From: Bimastos eiseni
Taxonomy: Eukaryota > Annelida > Clitellata > Crassiclitellata > Lumbricidae
Assembly: GCA_959347315.1 (NCBI GenBank)
Contig: OY365809.1
Span: forward strand, 44,110,496 to 44,174,495
Direction of reading: 5' to 3'
DNA: 64,000 bases
Under the pieces are notes generated by a model. The model searched no databases. It saw nothing but the letters and a program-made list of their open reading frames with translations, and had not been told where the DNA came from. Below are positions 37,140 to 48,769 of this stretch, piece after piece. The position numbers and the translations under genes are program-made. Position 1 is the stretch's first letter, and each line of letters starts with the position of its first letter.

Positions 37140-38705
37140 TGAAGTGGATTCGCTCCAGGATTTTTAACCATCGTGTGATTTTAGAACAGAAGGGATAAAA
37201 TTATAGTCCAATAATTAAAACCGTTTAAAATAGCAATGATCCAACCTGTCGTTGTGGAGACACCTCAATGTGGATGTCCCTAGAACCTCGCTCTTTGTTA
37301 AACTCGATTTCTTTAGACGAAAATGTCGGATCCACATCATCCAGTGAGCAGGTCTTCCAGACGCACAGAACATTCTGACGGCCTACGTACTGAATGGACT
37401 AGAGTAGGCTACCATACAGTAGGACTACTGAATATGACTGTGATCCCTGCTGATTCGCTGCAATTTGAGGGAACAGAGAAGATGTAACTGAGATGTAGAG
37501 CCGTCTAAAAATTACTATCGGTCGAAGTTCAAGATCAGACCCGCCTTTACTAAGTTTACTGCTAAAACATTATATATATATATAATATATATATATATAT
37601 ATAATATATATATATAATATATATATATATATATAACATGCTACAGTTTTGCTCTTGAACTTCGATTGGCATTGTAGCATAGGCTATAATTATACAAGGC
37701 TTACAATATGATAATTACGCGAATTGAAATCTGGCCCAGTGCGCGACCCGACCTTGTTGTATAACATTGTTCAATGACCTAGATAACACGCGGTGTCAAG
37801 GAAAAACAATGATAGGCCTAATACTAATATTATTATTCTCTATTAATTCAAACCGACAGGTTGACCTATGTATCATGATTACTAGTCACAGTATGAACAG
37901 ACGATTAAGCTTACCAGTTACTACAGAAGTCGTATTAATTATTAAAATCTTTAGGCGATCTACCTATATTTACATTATAGTAGCCTAGCTATATTCGGCC
38001 TTTAGGTTTTTATATGATCATAGGCCTGCGCTTCGTTCGTAACAAAATTATAAAATTGTAGTCATGAAACCTACCTTCAGTCAACGAAAATAATTATTTC
38101 AAATGGCAACGCGTAATTTTTAAAGATCAGTTGTGTTGTAGCAGTTTTGGCGCCGAAATTGATTGTGCGACCCGACTAAAGTAATTGATACAAGGTCTTG
38201 TTGCAATGTAGACGCGCAGGCAAAGGCCTGGTCCCAATATTAGCCATTAACCTATATGGGCTTATAGTAGGTCAGGTGCTTGTTCGTCAGCTCCTGGGCC
38301 CCATTCCGAGTGATTACTACTACTTATTGGACCGTGAAGGCGAATTCCATGCCATAAATGATATTCTAACTTGTGCGATTGTCAGGTTACTTTAATTCGT
38401 GCAGAAAGTCAGTGATTGGTATACCTTAATAAAATAAATAAATGTATCTACATGTATAGACCTTGTCTTGGTGTCTATGGCAACCGTATTGCATCGACCG
38501 TGCTCATTTATCGGGGGCGGGGAGGAGTACCTTCACTGTGATCGCTGCCAGTTTTAATGGGCGCCACGTCGTTAAGGGTTCCCTGCAGCGTACAGCCCTT
38601 GTAAGCCTAGCCAGAGATTCAGCTATGGGGGCTTAGGCCTACTTTCAACCACAGGACTTACGTATTTAGCTTATACAGTAGGGCCCATATTATGTGTGTA
38701 TCAAT
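37140..38705. other. upstream region of ACSF2, no gene seen
   Basis: Apart from an (AT)n palindromic tract at 37572-37635, I see no exon or recognisable element. The 65-codon open frame at 38198-38395 has no supporting features. Confidence 0.4.
37572..37635. repeat. (AT)n microsatellite
   Basis: Almost pure TA/AT dinucleotides with short 'aa' interruptions; self-complementary. Confidence 0.95.
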
Positions 38706-38713
38706 TGTATAAT

Positions 38714-39100
38714 CAGGGCCGGAAAACTTAAGTAAACTAGGCTGCGCCTAGGACCACCGATTTTCAGGGGCCGTCAATTTAGCTAAATTGATGTAATTTT
38801 GTGTGCAAATCCATAAATGCAACAAAGTTGACTTATTTTTTAATTCTTATTAATCCTAACAACTTTGTAAATGAATCATCAAACGATTGATTATTTCTGT
38901 GTTGACTCACAGTGGTAGTTAACTCGTATATTATATTAGGGGCCTAATACTTAAGTGAAACACGCAAAAAATTAACAACCCAAAATAAAACAGAGTTAAC
39001 GACTTCATTTTAAAAGCTGGAATAATATTATGGATCAGCAGGGCGCCAAAATGAAGCTTTGCCAATGCCTAGGACCGAGAAATGTCTAGAGCCAGGCCTG
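38714..39100 (+). mobile_element. hAT-like non-autonomous element, family B
   Basis: 387 bp, starting CAGGGCCGGAAAAC and ending GAGCCAGGCCTG, flanked by a perfect 8-bp target duplication TGTATAAT (38706-38713 and 39101-39108). The interior holds 'taggctgcgcctaggaccac' and later 'aatgcctaggaccgagaaat'. No transposase frame. Confidence 0.88.
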
Positions 39101-39256
39101 TGTATAATATAGCAAGGTTTAAAGTGGTCCAGAAGTCATTACCACCAACAGTGCGCTATATAAATAATTATGCATGCACTAATACATAGAGCCATTTTTA
39201 TGGTACATGTATACAGCAGAGTCTATAAATAAATTTCATACAGCAGCTCTTGTAGG

Positions 39257-39397
39257 CAGAGGCGGTGATCTCGCTTGACAGGTGGAGGGGACACCCAATG
39301 AGGGGAGGTAGGAAATGTGGGGGACACACGTATAACGTGTCCCCCTCTGTAAAGGGTGGGGGACTTGTCCCCTCGATCTCCGGGATCGCCGCCTCTG
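39257..39397 (-). mobile_element. hAT-like MITE, family A copy 2
   Basis: 141 bp with TIRs CAGAGGCGGTGATC and GATCGCCGCCTCTG, flanked by a perfect 8-bp duplication CTTGTAGG (39249-39256 and 39398-39405). Same family as 22565, inverted. Its open frames are element artefacts. Confidence 0.92.
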
Positions 39398-39405
39398 CTT
39401 GTAGG

Positions 39406-40195
39406 CATACATTCAACATGCTCTATTGAGACACTGTCATTTGTAAGCAAGTAGGTACATATGTACTTTGCTGAACTGGTATACAGCTATGGAAATGCAC
39501 TGCGGGATATGAACAATCAGAGAGTGTACAATCAAAATATGATCATAGTAAGCAATTAAAAAACATATGTCTTCGGAGTTGTTAGAGTGTAAATACAAAG
39601 TAAGGAGAAACACATATTAAATTACGTTTGGCGAGTGTTGTCAAGAGTAAGCAATAGAAATAGATTCATTTGTATAGCATTCGGGTGATAAAATCACACC
39701 TGGTTAGTGCGTCCGCACACGGGATCTCTCGATTGTCCTATCGAGGATGGAGTGAGTAGGTGACACTCTTTAAAGGAGGAAAAAGACAACCATTGACAAG
39801 TTTAGAGTACACTTTTACTAACACAAAACAGTTCAAGTATTCATAAAATCACTCTATTTCTTGTTAATAAACGAAAAACCTCAGAGTCTTCCAAGATGAT
39901 AGGAAGGTAAGGCAGACTACAATCCTGTAGTCACACTAAAGTTCAAGACTAATTTTAAATTACTGCTAAGTAGAAATCTATGGTTTTTATGTATCAACAT
40001 TAGTATGTATCCATGTACATAGGCCCTACAAACATACATGGAATGTATCTATGTAGGGGTATATGAATACAATGTATGATTCGACATACGCATTAATGTT
40101 ATGCATGGATCAAGACAATTACTACAGTACATTTTCAGACTTTGGCATCTTAACATGGCTTTGACGTTTGCTGCAATGGTGTGTTGGTCAATTGT
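39406..40195. other. intergenic, no gene seen
   Basis: AT-rich sequence between ACSF2 upstream DNA and the STAMBP 3' end. I recognise nothing beyond the (AATC)n run at 40197-40240 that belongs to the next element. Confidence 0.4.
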
Positions 40196-40310
40196 TAAAT
40201 CAATCAATCAATCAATCAATTAATCAATCAATCAAAAAGACTTGATATAGCACCCCTTCATAACATCTACTCAGAGGTGCTCCCAACCTAACCGTGGCTT
40301 TGTTAAGCAC
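40196..40310 (-). mobile_element. LINE/SINE 3' tail copy
   Basis: An (AATC)n run, then 'gacttgatatagcacccctt' and 'tactcagaggtgctcccaac': the reverse tail with its terminal simple repeat. Confidence 0.6.
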
Positions 40311-40575
40311 CACATCTTTTGCCTTCATCGCAACACGAAACACTTGAGGTAAAACATAAATAATTGGAAAAAAGTTTCGTCCTTGCTACAGTCACAACAA
40401 CCGTTTTGGAATTTTAATTGGAAATACAAGAATTGCCATCAAGTTTTAAACAGTTACACGCCCTGTGCTTCAAAAATGAACCGCTATTAATACAATAATT
40501 TCTCCATTGGCATTACTCCTATTGGTCAGGTCAATGTAAATGTAACTAAAGAAAGATGTTGTAAAGTACTGTACA
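40311..40575. other. STAMBP downstream sequence
   Basis: No gene or element recognised between the LINE tail and the STAMBP polyadenylation signal. Confidence 0.3.
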
Positions 40576-40581
40576 TTTATT
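40576..40581 (-). terminator. polyadenylation signal of STAMBP
   Basis: TTTATT on the plus strand (AATAAA on the gene strand), about 250 bases after the STAMBP stop codon. Confidence 0.55.
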
Positions 40582-40831
40582 GCACTGCTTTTGCAAGACT
40601 TAACTGAAAGAACATGAAATAAACAAGTTGAAATTTTCTTAGTGCATAGTCTTGTCTGTTAATTATATCCATTTAAGAAAACCATTTACTATTATATCTG
40701 TTTAAGAAAGAAAAAAATAGCTACTATTTCCGTTAACAAACAAACAAAGGAAGTGTCAGATTCAGCTCCAGGTGTGATCGAAGCAGGAACAGTGATGATG
40801 TTTGAAATTGAATATTGACTAAGAGGAGTCG

Positions 40832-43800
40832 CTAGTGACGTCGAAGGTCAACAATGTTGACTGTGGCTGAGTGGTCAAGCTGGACGTGTGGACATGTCTG
40901 CAAGAGGTCACCAAAGACAGAAATTATTCCAATAATATTCTAATTTAATTCCCCTGTGATGCATTGTATCTATAAATTTATATAGTGCCGCTCATAAATA
41001 CACATCAATCAGGTGTCCAACGTATCACATATTTCAATATGGTCGGCGAGAAGCACTTTCAATATGTTCGTATAGCCAGCCACCAATACAGCGGTGCATT
41101 ATGAAGGCATAAAATACATGTGCACAGCAGTTTAAAATAATTATAGAAGAACAATTCAAGAAATTTCATGAATCATACAGAAAAATAGAGTGAGCATGAA
41201 AGCTGGGAAAAACTTTTGCCAAGAATTAGCTGCTCTGTGGAAATTTAACTCAACTAACGTGAAATTATACCAGTTGACACTGAGTTTTGTTAAATATTGC
41301 TGCACACATAGTCAACACTCAAAACCTTGAGATTAGCCTTGCAACATTTTAAAATTCAGTTACAATAAAGAAACTGAAAATAAAAACGACTTCCTACACA
41401 TAAATGCAAGTATAAAAGTATTCTTGCCATTCAATACTTGTGTGACAGAAAAACAAAGGGCACGGTTAATTAACGTAAGTGCCTGACCTCGAATATGGGT
41501 TGAAGTTTCGGATGTTCGTGGAAACCCTTCCCAGAGCAGTTGCGGATAAAATCCATTCCGTAGTCAGGCGTTAGGTAAAAGAATCCAGTACTACACACAA
41601 CAGAACGCATCAAATACATGCACTACTCGACACAGATAAGACTTTTTAGTTCCTGAAATGAGGGAATTAAAATTATGAAACGTTTGTTCAGTATATGACA
41701 GAAAGTAATATAAAAAACATGTTCTGGAAGTCAGTGAACTAGAACTTAAATAATAAATAAATTCATCAGCTAAACAATAATCAATTAGGAAATTAGCTAA
41801 ATAATGTATTGCATTAAGCTCAAGCCATATAAGGGCTGCTTTTTGAAATCATATACCACGAAACACGTTATAATGTGGTTGCATTAACTGAAAATCATTT
41901 TCTAAGTTCGACTGAAATCCAATATCAACATTTCAAACTGCATTGAAACAAATCTGGTTGTTTTGCATTGGAGGAGCTATAAAAACGGCTCGGACTTAGT
42001 GAATAATACAGCTAAACATGGCAGATGTTGCTGCCACCAGGGAGAACTCTGTGGCGACACTTACTCCTGAAACTTTGGAGAACAGACGATAGCGATCGCC
42101 TCCGGAAGCAGCTTCTGATACGGCCAATGCGTGTGCTGATCAACGCTCGACAGGAAAGCAGTCTGTGTTGGATGCGTCTATAGATGATATAGATAACAAG
42201 AATATCAATAACAATACAACCACAAATATTACAAATACAACCATTATTATTACTACCATTTGAAAATGAATAAAAAAGAAAAAACGATAATAATTAATAT
42301 TATTAGTAGCACTATAAAACACACAAAAATACATATATATTGAAAAATAAAAACAAGAAAGTATACAAACACCAGAAACAAAAGCATTAAAACTAAAAAT
42401 CCCAGTATAATAACAAAAAAATTCCAATTAATAATATAATATTAATTGTAGACTAACGTGTATCCATCCGAGAGTAATTAATTCATTTTCGTCCTGATAT
42501 TCGGCGACGTCCTCTTCGTTCGTTATGTCGCATGAATCGGGCTTTCCATGCTGATGAGGGACGAGCAGATGTGTAATCCTCCAGGTGCTGTACGCCTTCA
42601 TATTACCAACATCAAAAACAACATGCCATGCATGGAATGTTTATTTAACCAGAAATTACCATGACAGCTTCAAGCTCCCTTGTCCAATAGATGTCCCATC
42701 CACCAAAAAATCTGCCATAACCCTACTCACCCAATAACAAACCCTTTTAGAACTAACATAAACTTCCATAGAGTTGCGTAAATTTTCAAATAAATCTACG
42801 CACTTCTATGAAGATTTATATTACACAATTTCAAAAGACGCATGTAATACACAATTCTTTTTCAACAAAACTTTCCAAGCAGATAAACATCCATAAAACA
42901 TAATTCAACTAAAAAGAAAATAACTAATGCACAAAGCTCCACAGAAATTCAGCTCCATGAGCAAATGTCACTGAACTTGCCATAATATAAGAAAGCGTGT
43001 AACACTGGTCACAGTGCCTGCAATTGACTTGCGCTCGACTCTGTAATGCATTGGGGCAGCACATAACTTGACTCGCCACTGAAAACCGAATTCTTCAAGC
43101 CATAATGGTAATCAGTGGTGATGGTGGGCATATGGCATTGCAGGAGTAGAAATATCAGGATATCAATATATATACATATTTCCTGCATTTATGTACTACT
43201 ACTAATAAAATATACAAAAATTCTAAAAAATATTTAAAAAAAAACAAATCCCGAAAACTGTGGTACATCTGGCACATCGTGAGACAGCCAGGTTGTATGT
43301 TTGTTATGTATGTTTGTTATGTATGTTTGTTATGTATGTTTGTTATGTATGTTTGTTATGCATGTTTGTTATGTATGTTTGTTATGTATGTTTGTTATTT
43401 ATGTTTGTTATGTATGTTTGTTATGTATGTTTGTTATGTATGTTTGTTATGTATGTTTGGTTGTATGTTTGGTTGTTTCATCCGCATATTGCCTGACTTC
43501 CGCGTTGAGAACAGTGTCATGTTGGGTATAGTGGAAGGAAGCCAAAGTTGTGGAAGACCCAGAATCTGCTAGTTTGACAATGTCATGGCGTGAACTGGTT
43601 AAAAGGCACAAGCTTAATGAACATCGTACGAGCCAGAAAGCATTGGACATCACTTTCCCATTCATATAGTCAACTGTTGCAAAGCGACAATATAAAAGTA
43701 ATTATTATTATTGTTATTCTTTTTAAAAATGTTATATTAATTTCTTCCAATCTTAGGACAGTAACAAAGTTAGTAATAGCAATTGCCTTTCACTGGACAG

Positions 43801-46800
43801 CACAGAGCAATGTGGCTTTTGTGGGAGCTGAGAAATTTTACAAGATTTATACTTACACTGACAAAATACGAACAGACCAGAACACTATTTCGATGATCTG
43901 TTCATCGCTAAAAAATGAGAAAATATCTCAAAGGACTTGTGTTTGGCAAAAATGCCTCAACTGCAAAGATTTGTCACACCAATATACTTCAACTGTTGTT
44001 TCAACATCATCATCGCTCACCAATTTGCCGCAGAGAATGCCACACGTTTCGATGCTTTTTGATGTATTCTGCAGAGCCAGGCCGAGGAATTTCGTGATCA
44101 GTTCGTTTGGCACATAGACGGTTTTCAATCCAAAATCACCGACGCTCGTGAAGTGACTTGGTTTCAACGAACGGTCGACAGAAGGGGGTGGTCTGTTACA
44201 ATAATTCACATCATAAATACACTGGAACTTCCACAGAACAACACAAACCTTCAAACACCCTTACTCACAACCCCATCCACCAAAAAAATATGCCCCAACT
44301 CTACTCACCCAGCAACTAACCCTTTTAGAACAGCCATAAACTTCCATATAGTTGCAAATTTTCATTTGAATCTAAACACTTCAGAGATTTATCCTACAGA
44401 ATTTTAAAGGAGGCATGTAATACAAAACACACTTTCAAAAAAACTGTGCAAGATTTCACCATGATAAACAAACTTTCCAACCAGACAAACTTCAGTTGAA
44501 CTCCGCATCAATATATTCCATCACATATCGTTAGCTTCCAAAACCAAAAAGGGAAACTATCAAAAAATGACATATACCATTTGAGATAAAATTCAATAAA
44601 TATAGTGAAATACACAACAATGAAACAAAGTACAATACAATAAAATTACGACTAAATAAAATACAACAAAACCACAATACAATGAAATACAATAAAAACA
44701 TGATGCAGACGTGCGATGCTTTTGTAGAGTACTTAGAAGGTGGTATATTAAGTATCTATAGGGATGCATCAAAGCTAGTAGCCTCTACGTAATAATCATC
44801 ATTAAGTATCTTGACACAAACATGCATACAATAAAAAGAACCAAAATACAACACAATGATAATACAATGCGGTGAAATTAAATAAAACAAACAGAGCACC
44901 ATGTTGAAATGGCACTATATAAATCTTTTAATAAACGAATGAATGAATGAACAATGCAGCACAGTAAGAACAGCCTACTCGTTGGTAGCATTTGCATCGA
45001 ATGTGGACGGCATCAGCGGTTTCAAGTTCCTATCAGGTACAGAGGGAGTGTTGTTTGACACGACAGAGAAATAAGACGGAGGGGGAGGCAGATCTCCACT
45101 CAGCGACGGAGCCACCGGAATGGTCGAGCTAACAATCACTGAAGATATCAACGCTCCCGGTGGGCGAAAGGCACCATCTTGGGTTGTGTTTTCAGCATTT
45201 CTTTTTTCCTGTTCTTGCTTCATAAGTCGCAGCTGTTCCACCGACTCAGCCAGGAGCTTCTCTTCGAGCTCCAGTCGACGCTGGTTTTCGTCCTGTTTTG
45301 ACTTCTCCTCTTCTCGCATTCGCTCGGCGATTTCTTTCCGTCGTTGCTCCTCCTCTCGTGCCTGCTTTTCAAGTTGTGCCTTCTACAAATAAAACAAAAA
45401 AGCTAGTGAGGCATAAGAAGAATTATCGCAAGATGATGATCAGCAGGCTTGTTTTTGAATTTTGCTAACCGGTATCTATTTATTCGATCATGACTTTTAA
45501 CATCATGTAGGCCAGCGCAGAAAGTGCCTCGAGTAGATATCTTGAAGGGGCACTATATAAATACTCAGTTACATTACATTATGACTTATAGGATGAAACG
45601 TTGCAAGATGATGCTTAATATATTTAGGTTCGAGAAAAAATGAGCTTGTGCATAACAAACTTATGAATTATAAACTTAGGTCATAAGCTGACAAATTGCA
45701 GAGGGCTTAGTCCTAAATCTAAAGCTTATAACTCATAATCCTATCAATCATGAGCTTGTGTATTGTAAGCAAATGAATTGTTGGGCGATGAATCAAAATC
45801 TTACCAATCAAAAGCAAATAACTCACTAACGAATGAATCAGGTGTATTAATGACTTCTTAACCCTTTAACGACTAGTGTCTACTAAAACGTATAGGAAAC
45901 ATATGTACCTGGTTGTTAAAGGGTTAAATCTCAACGTGTATATTAAACTGTTAAAGTTCTAACAAAAACCTTTTGATCAATCACTTCTAAACATAGATAA
46001 TTATCTTCACAGAGTAAAATTGCTAAAAATATTCGATTGACAACTCTTTAGAGTCTAAACATTGCTTCCAAATGCAGAATTAAGAAAACAAATTCCACAA
46101 CAAATTTCTGACGCTCATATACAAAACTGAGAGTAATCTGTAAATAACTATTAAGGCACTCATTAAATATTTAAATTAAAATAATTTGCATTAAATTCTG
46201 TTGCCTCAAAACTTGTTAGATTCTCAAAAGTGAAGAGCATTGAACATCTTTCCCCAAAACCAACTCTTGATTAAATTTTGTACAGAAGGAGACAGTTATA
46301 TGGCAACACTATTGCTAGGTCGACTCAGCCTTCCACTCCCTAGGGGGCAGCTGTACAATGAGTGGGTGTCAAAACAGCCTGCCAAGGCATGTGTTCAATA
46401 AGACCATAAAATTTGTAGTCATGTTTCAATGTCAATTACCGTGTTTGTAAGTGAATGTCCCAATAAACAAGAATATAATCATTATCATTATAGATTTTTT
46501 TTAAATTTCAATTATTTCAGTTAACATTTATTACCTCTTCCACCTTCCTCCGCTCTTCCTCTATTGCGTACTTATCCTTCAGCTTCGCTTTGAGTGACTC
46601 GGCTTTTGGGAAGACCTTCTCCAGGAGCTGTGAACACAAGCGAAAAACCATCAGCATCACTATATCAACTGGACATTCACTTCTCAGTACCTTGTGAAAG
46701 ATATACCCTCACCTATCCAGTGGCACCTGGTACGTGCGTAATAATAATAATAATCGTTATTATCAATAAGTATTATTACTACTATCAGTGCCTTTGCTAT

Positions 46801-48182
46801 GTTGATCTAAATAATCATCCTTGTTAATCAATCACCGACCAATCAATCAATCAAAAATCGAAAGAAGAATTAATTCTAAATGAGAGAAGTTCAACATATT
46901 TTACCAACCATTTTGTTTAAGCTTTTGTCTGTTGACGATGCGTTTTTGTATCCCGGATGTTTTTTCAGTTTCTCCACAAAAAGACTGAAAATTACATAAA
47001 ACCGATCATCAGACTCATTCTAATACGAAAAAATATACAAATGTCACTTTTTGGTCAATATCCGACATTTGAACCAAAGTACCAAATGCCAATCTATGTA
47101 TCAGTCAATCAATCAAGTGTACAGATACATTAAGATAATGCAGAAAAGATCAGAGTAGTTGTTGATGGTGGGGAAAAACTTTCCAGATCATTAACTAAGT
47201 GTTGCTGTGGTTGGACCATAATGACCATGTGGCTGGAACTCACTCCAACCATTCAGGAAAATAATTCTTCCCGCTTTCAAAAAGCAGTCAGAACTATACT
47301 TTCTACATAATATCGAACATTAAATCTTGTTTCAAAATTTTATTTAAATATAAATACTTGCGCTGATAGCGAACTGTCATGTAAAGCAGAGGTTCTTAAC
47401 AGGTGAATCGCAAAGCAACCGGCAGTGTGCCGCGTAAACATGGTGTGTCATCGATGTGTCGCGAAAAATTGGTGTATCAGCATATGACCGTTATTCTTGT
47501 ATTACAGTGCTTTCTTTCTTTAGCAGCTTGGCGGAATTAGGCTAGGAAAATTTGTAGCACTCTACCTATTTTCCACAATCTGAAATTTTCAATAAGCTAG
47601 TTCAACTTTTACACTTTTGGCGATATACACGTTATCACGACTGCATGGTGTCACACCAAATTTTGTCGCAATTAAAGGTGTGTCGTGTGCCAAAAACAGG
47701 TTAAGAACCTCAGATGTAAAATACCATAGAAGTAGCTATCTACTGATGGTGCTCTTTAAGTGGTTGTAATTACAATTAAACACCATGCATAACAACCCTC
47801 ACCCTATCTCTGTCTCATCTCCGCAAAACTTAAAGGCCATTCTGTTCCACTAAGGCTTCAATGCGCTAAGCCAGCAGCGCCTCGGAATAGTCTCTCTCTA
47901 GTGGCGCTATATAAATGTTCAGTTACTATTACCACTACAACTGATCATGATACAATCATTACAACAGCTTAAATACCAAGCTCACATGATGAACTTTGAG
48001 TAGAGAATAAAGGCCTTTTCAAGACATCCTTCTTCGTGATAAACTTCTGCCATCCGAATCATCTCCTTTCCAGAACGGAAGTAACGGACAACAGGAATGT
48101 TCATGTCCACTTCGGTGAGTTGCGAGCCATAATCGCACAGCGCTCGCACTCTGGCGCCAGGATCTCGAATCTCCTCAAACAT
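40832..48182 (-). CDS. STAMBP: STAM-binding protein / AMSH, K63-type deubiquitinase, 10 coding exons
   Basis: A JAMM zinc metalloprotease that trims ubiquitin chains from cargo on endosomes. Coding exons in transcript order: 47986-48182, 46909-46984, 46535-46627, 44979-45382, 44021-44192, 42458-42595, 42065-42177, 41488-41590, 40832-40897, with all phases closing to 453 residues; with the upstream non-coding part of the first exon (to 48190) a further 5' exon is implied. The N-terminus ([20 protein letters not shown]) is the USP8-dimer/MIT-like helical domain, followed by a charged coiled coil. PSVDRSLKP is the STAM SH3-binding motif. The catalytic domain shows [10 protein letters not shown] (glutamate), GWIH|THP with the intron inside the H-x-H-P motif, and SSVD (serine and aspartate). 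The family's second zinc site is kept: [18 protein letters not shown]. Human STAMBP has 424 residues; the extra length is mostly in the linker. Start: ATG 48182, ten bases after an acceptor. Nine coding exons are certain; the exon count in the title includes the inferred 5' leader exon. Confidence 0.95.
40965..41010 (-). mobile_element. LINE/SINE tail fragment
   Basis: 'ataaatttatatagtgccgc' resembles the reverse tail end. It lies in the last STAMBP intron. Confidence 0.35.
42690..42900. repeat. duplicated intronic block, copy 1
   Basis: Contains 'catccaccaaaaaatctgcc', 'aacccttttagaactaacat', 'ataaacttccatagagttgc' and 'gacgcatgtaatacacaatt'. It aligns in order with 44270-44470 and lies about 95 bases upstream (gene sense) of STAMBP exon 42458-42595. 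Confidence 0.8.
43294..43472. repeat. 13-bp minisatellite
   Basis: About 13 tandem units of 'gtatgtttgttat', three of them with single substitutions, in a STAMBP intron. Because 13 is not a multiple of 3, all three plus-strand frames stay open ([13 protein letters not shown]), which explains the spurious reading frames. Confidence 0.97.
44270..44470. repeat. duplicated intronic block, copy 2
   Basis: Contains 'catccaccaaaaaaatatgc', 'aacccttttagaacagccat', 'ataaacttccatatagttgc' and 'gaggcatgtaatacaaaaca'. It matches 42690-42900 and lies about 80 bases upstream (gene sense) of STAMBP exon 44021-44192. Confidence 0.8.
44895..44955 (+). mobile_element. LINE/SINE 3' tail fragment
   Basis: 'gttgaaatggcactatataa' followed by an (AATG)n run. 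Confidence 0.5.
45510..45585 (+). mobile_element. LINE/SINE 3' tail fragment
   Basis: 'agaaagtgcctcgagtagat', 'cttgaaggggcactatataa' and a 'cattacatta' tail. Confidence 0.55.
45850..46480. other. STAMBP intron, no feature seen
   Basis: AT-rich intron. A short inverted pair 'ttaaccctttaacgac'/'gttgttaaagggttaa' near 45858-45926 could form a hairpin; nothing else recognised. Confidence 0.4.
47387..47713. mobile_element. hAT-like element, Charlie-type ends
   Basis: 327 bp with ends CAGAGGTTCTTAAC and GTTAAGAACCTCAG, flanked by ATGTAAAG (47379-47386) and ATGTAAAA (47714-47721), a 7/8 target duplication. It lies in the first coding intron of STAMBP. No transposase remains. Confidence 0.85.
47795..47940 (+). 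mobile_element. LINE 3' end
   Basis: 'cactaaggcttcaatgcgct', 'gcagcgcctcggaatagtct' and 'agtggcgctatataaatgtt': the forward tail. Confidence 0.55.
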
Positions 48183-48286
48183 TTTCCGACCTGTTTAAGA
48201 CGTTAATATAAAGATTGCAAAATCGAGACAGCAATTTTGTGTGTTGAATAATATAGGCAAAGAAACACAATGTTTCTGTAGTTGAT

Positions 48287-48520
48287 ACGGTGACCTGGAA
48301 TGGGCTCCCCGAATGAACTTTCTACAATGAACTCTCTGGTACAGCTTCCTGGAATTGGTATCCTGGAATAAACTCCCCTGAAATGAGTTCCCTGGAGTGA
48401 ACTTCCTGGAAGAAACTCTCTAGTACAGCTTCCTGGAATTGACATCCTGGAATGATCTTTGTGGAAAGAACATCTTGGAATGAACTCCCTAGTACGGCTT
48501 CCGGGAATGGGCTCCCTGTG
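48287..48520. repeat. decayed minisatellite
   Basis: Many variants of 'cctggaatgaactccctggt' and 'acagcttcctggaattg' just upstream of the STAMBP start exon. The ~118-codon minus frame on it is repeat-derived. Confidence 0.8.
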
Positions 48521-48554
48521 ACATTTCAGATAGTGACCAGTGGTCAATTCTACA

Positions 48555-48765
48555 ATCAATCAATCAATGAAACTTGATCTATCGCCTATTCAAGAAATCT
48601 ACTCAGAGGCACTCCTGGTCCATCCTTGACCAAAAAAAGACAGATTTCAGTGTGGAATAAAAAAATTGGGCAGCGAGTTCTTAGGCAAGAGCCACAGATC
48701 CAATGGGAGGTTACTCCAAGCAATTGGGTTCACTACTGAAAAAGCATGATACTGCATCATAGAGG
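48555..48765 (-). mobile_element. LINE/SINE 3' tail copy
   Basis: An (AATC)n run, 'gaaacttgatctatcgccta', 'tactcagaggcactcctggt', then the conserved body containing 'gggaggttactccaagcaat'. Confidence 0.55.
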
Positions 48766-48769
48766 CCCG

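Noticed and set aside
40196..40240. CRISPR-like or regulatory array from the (AATC)n run
   Set aside because: A simple repeat forming the tail of a retroposon; CRISPR arrays are not expected in animal DNA.
43260..43572. Cysteine- and tyrosine-rich frames
   Set aside because: Product of the 13-bp minisatellite.
45120..45392. Plus-strand serine- and cysteine-rich frame
   Set aside because: Antisense of the STAMBP coiled-coil exon.
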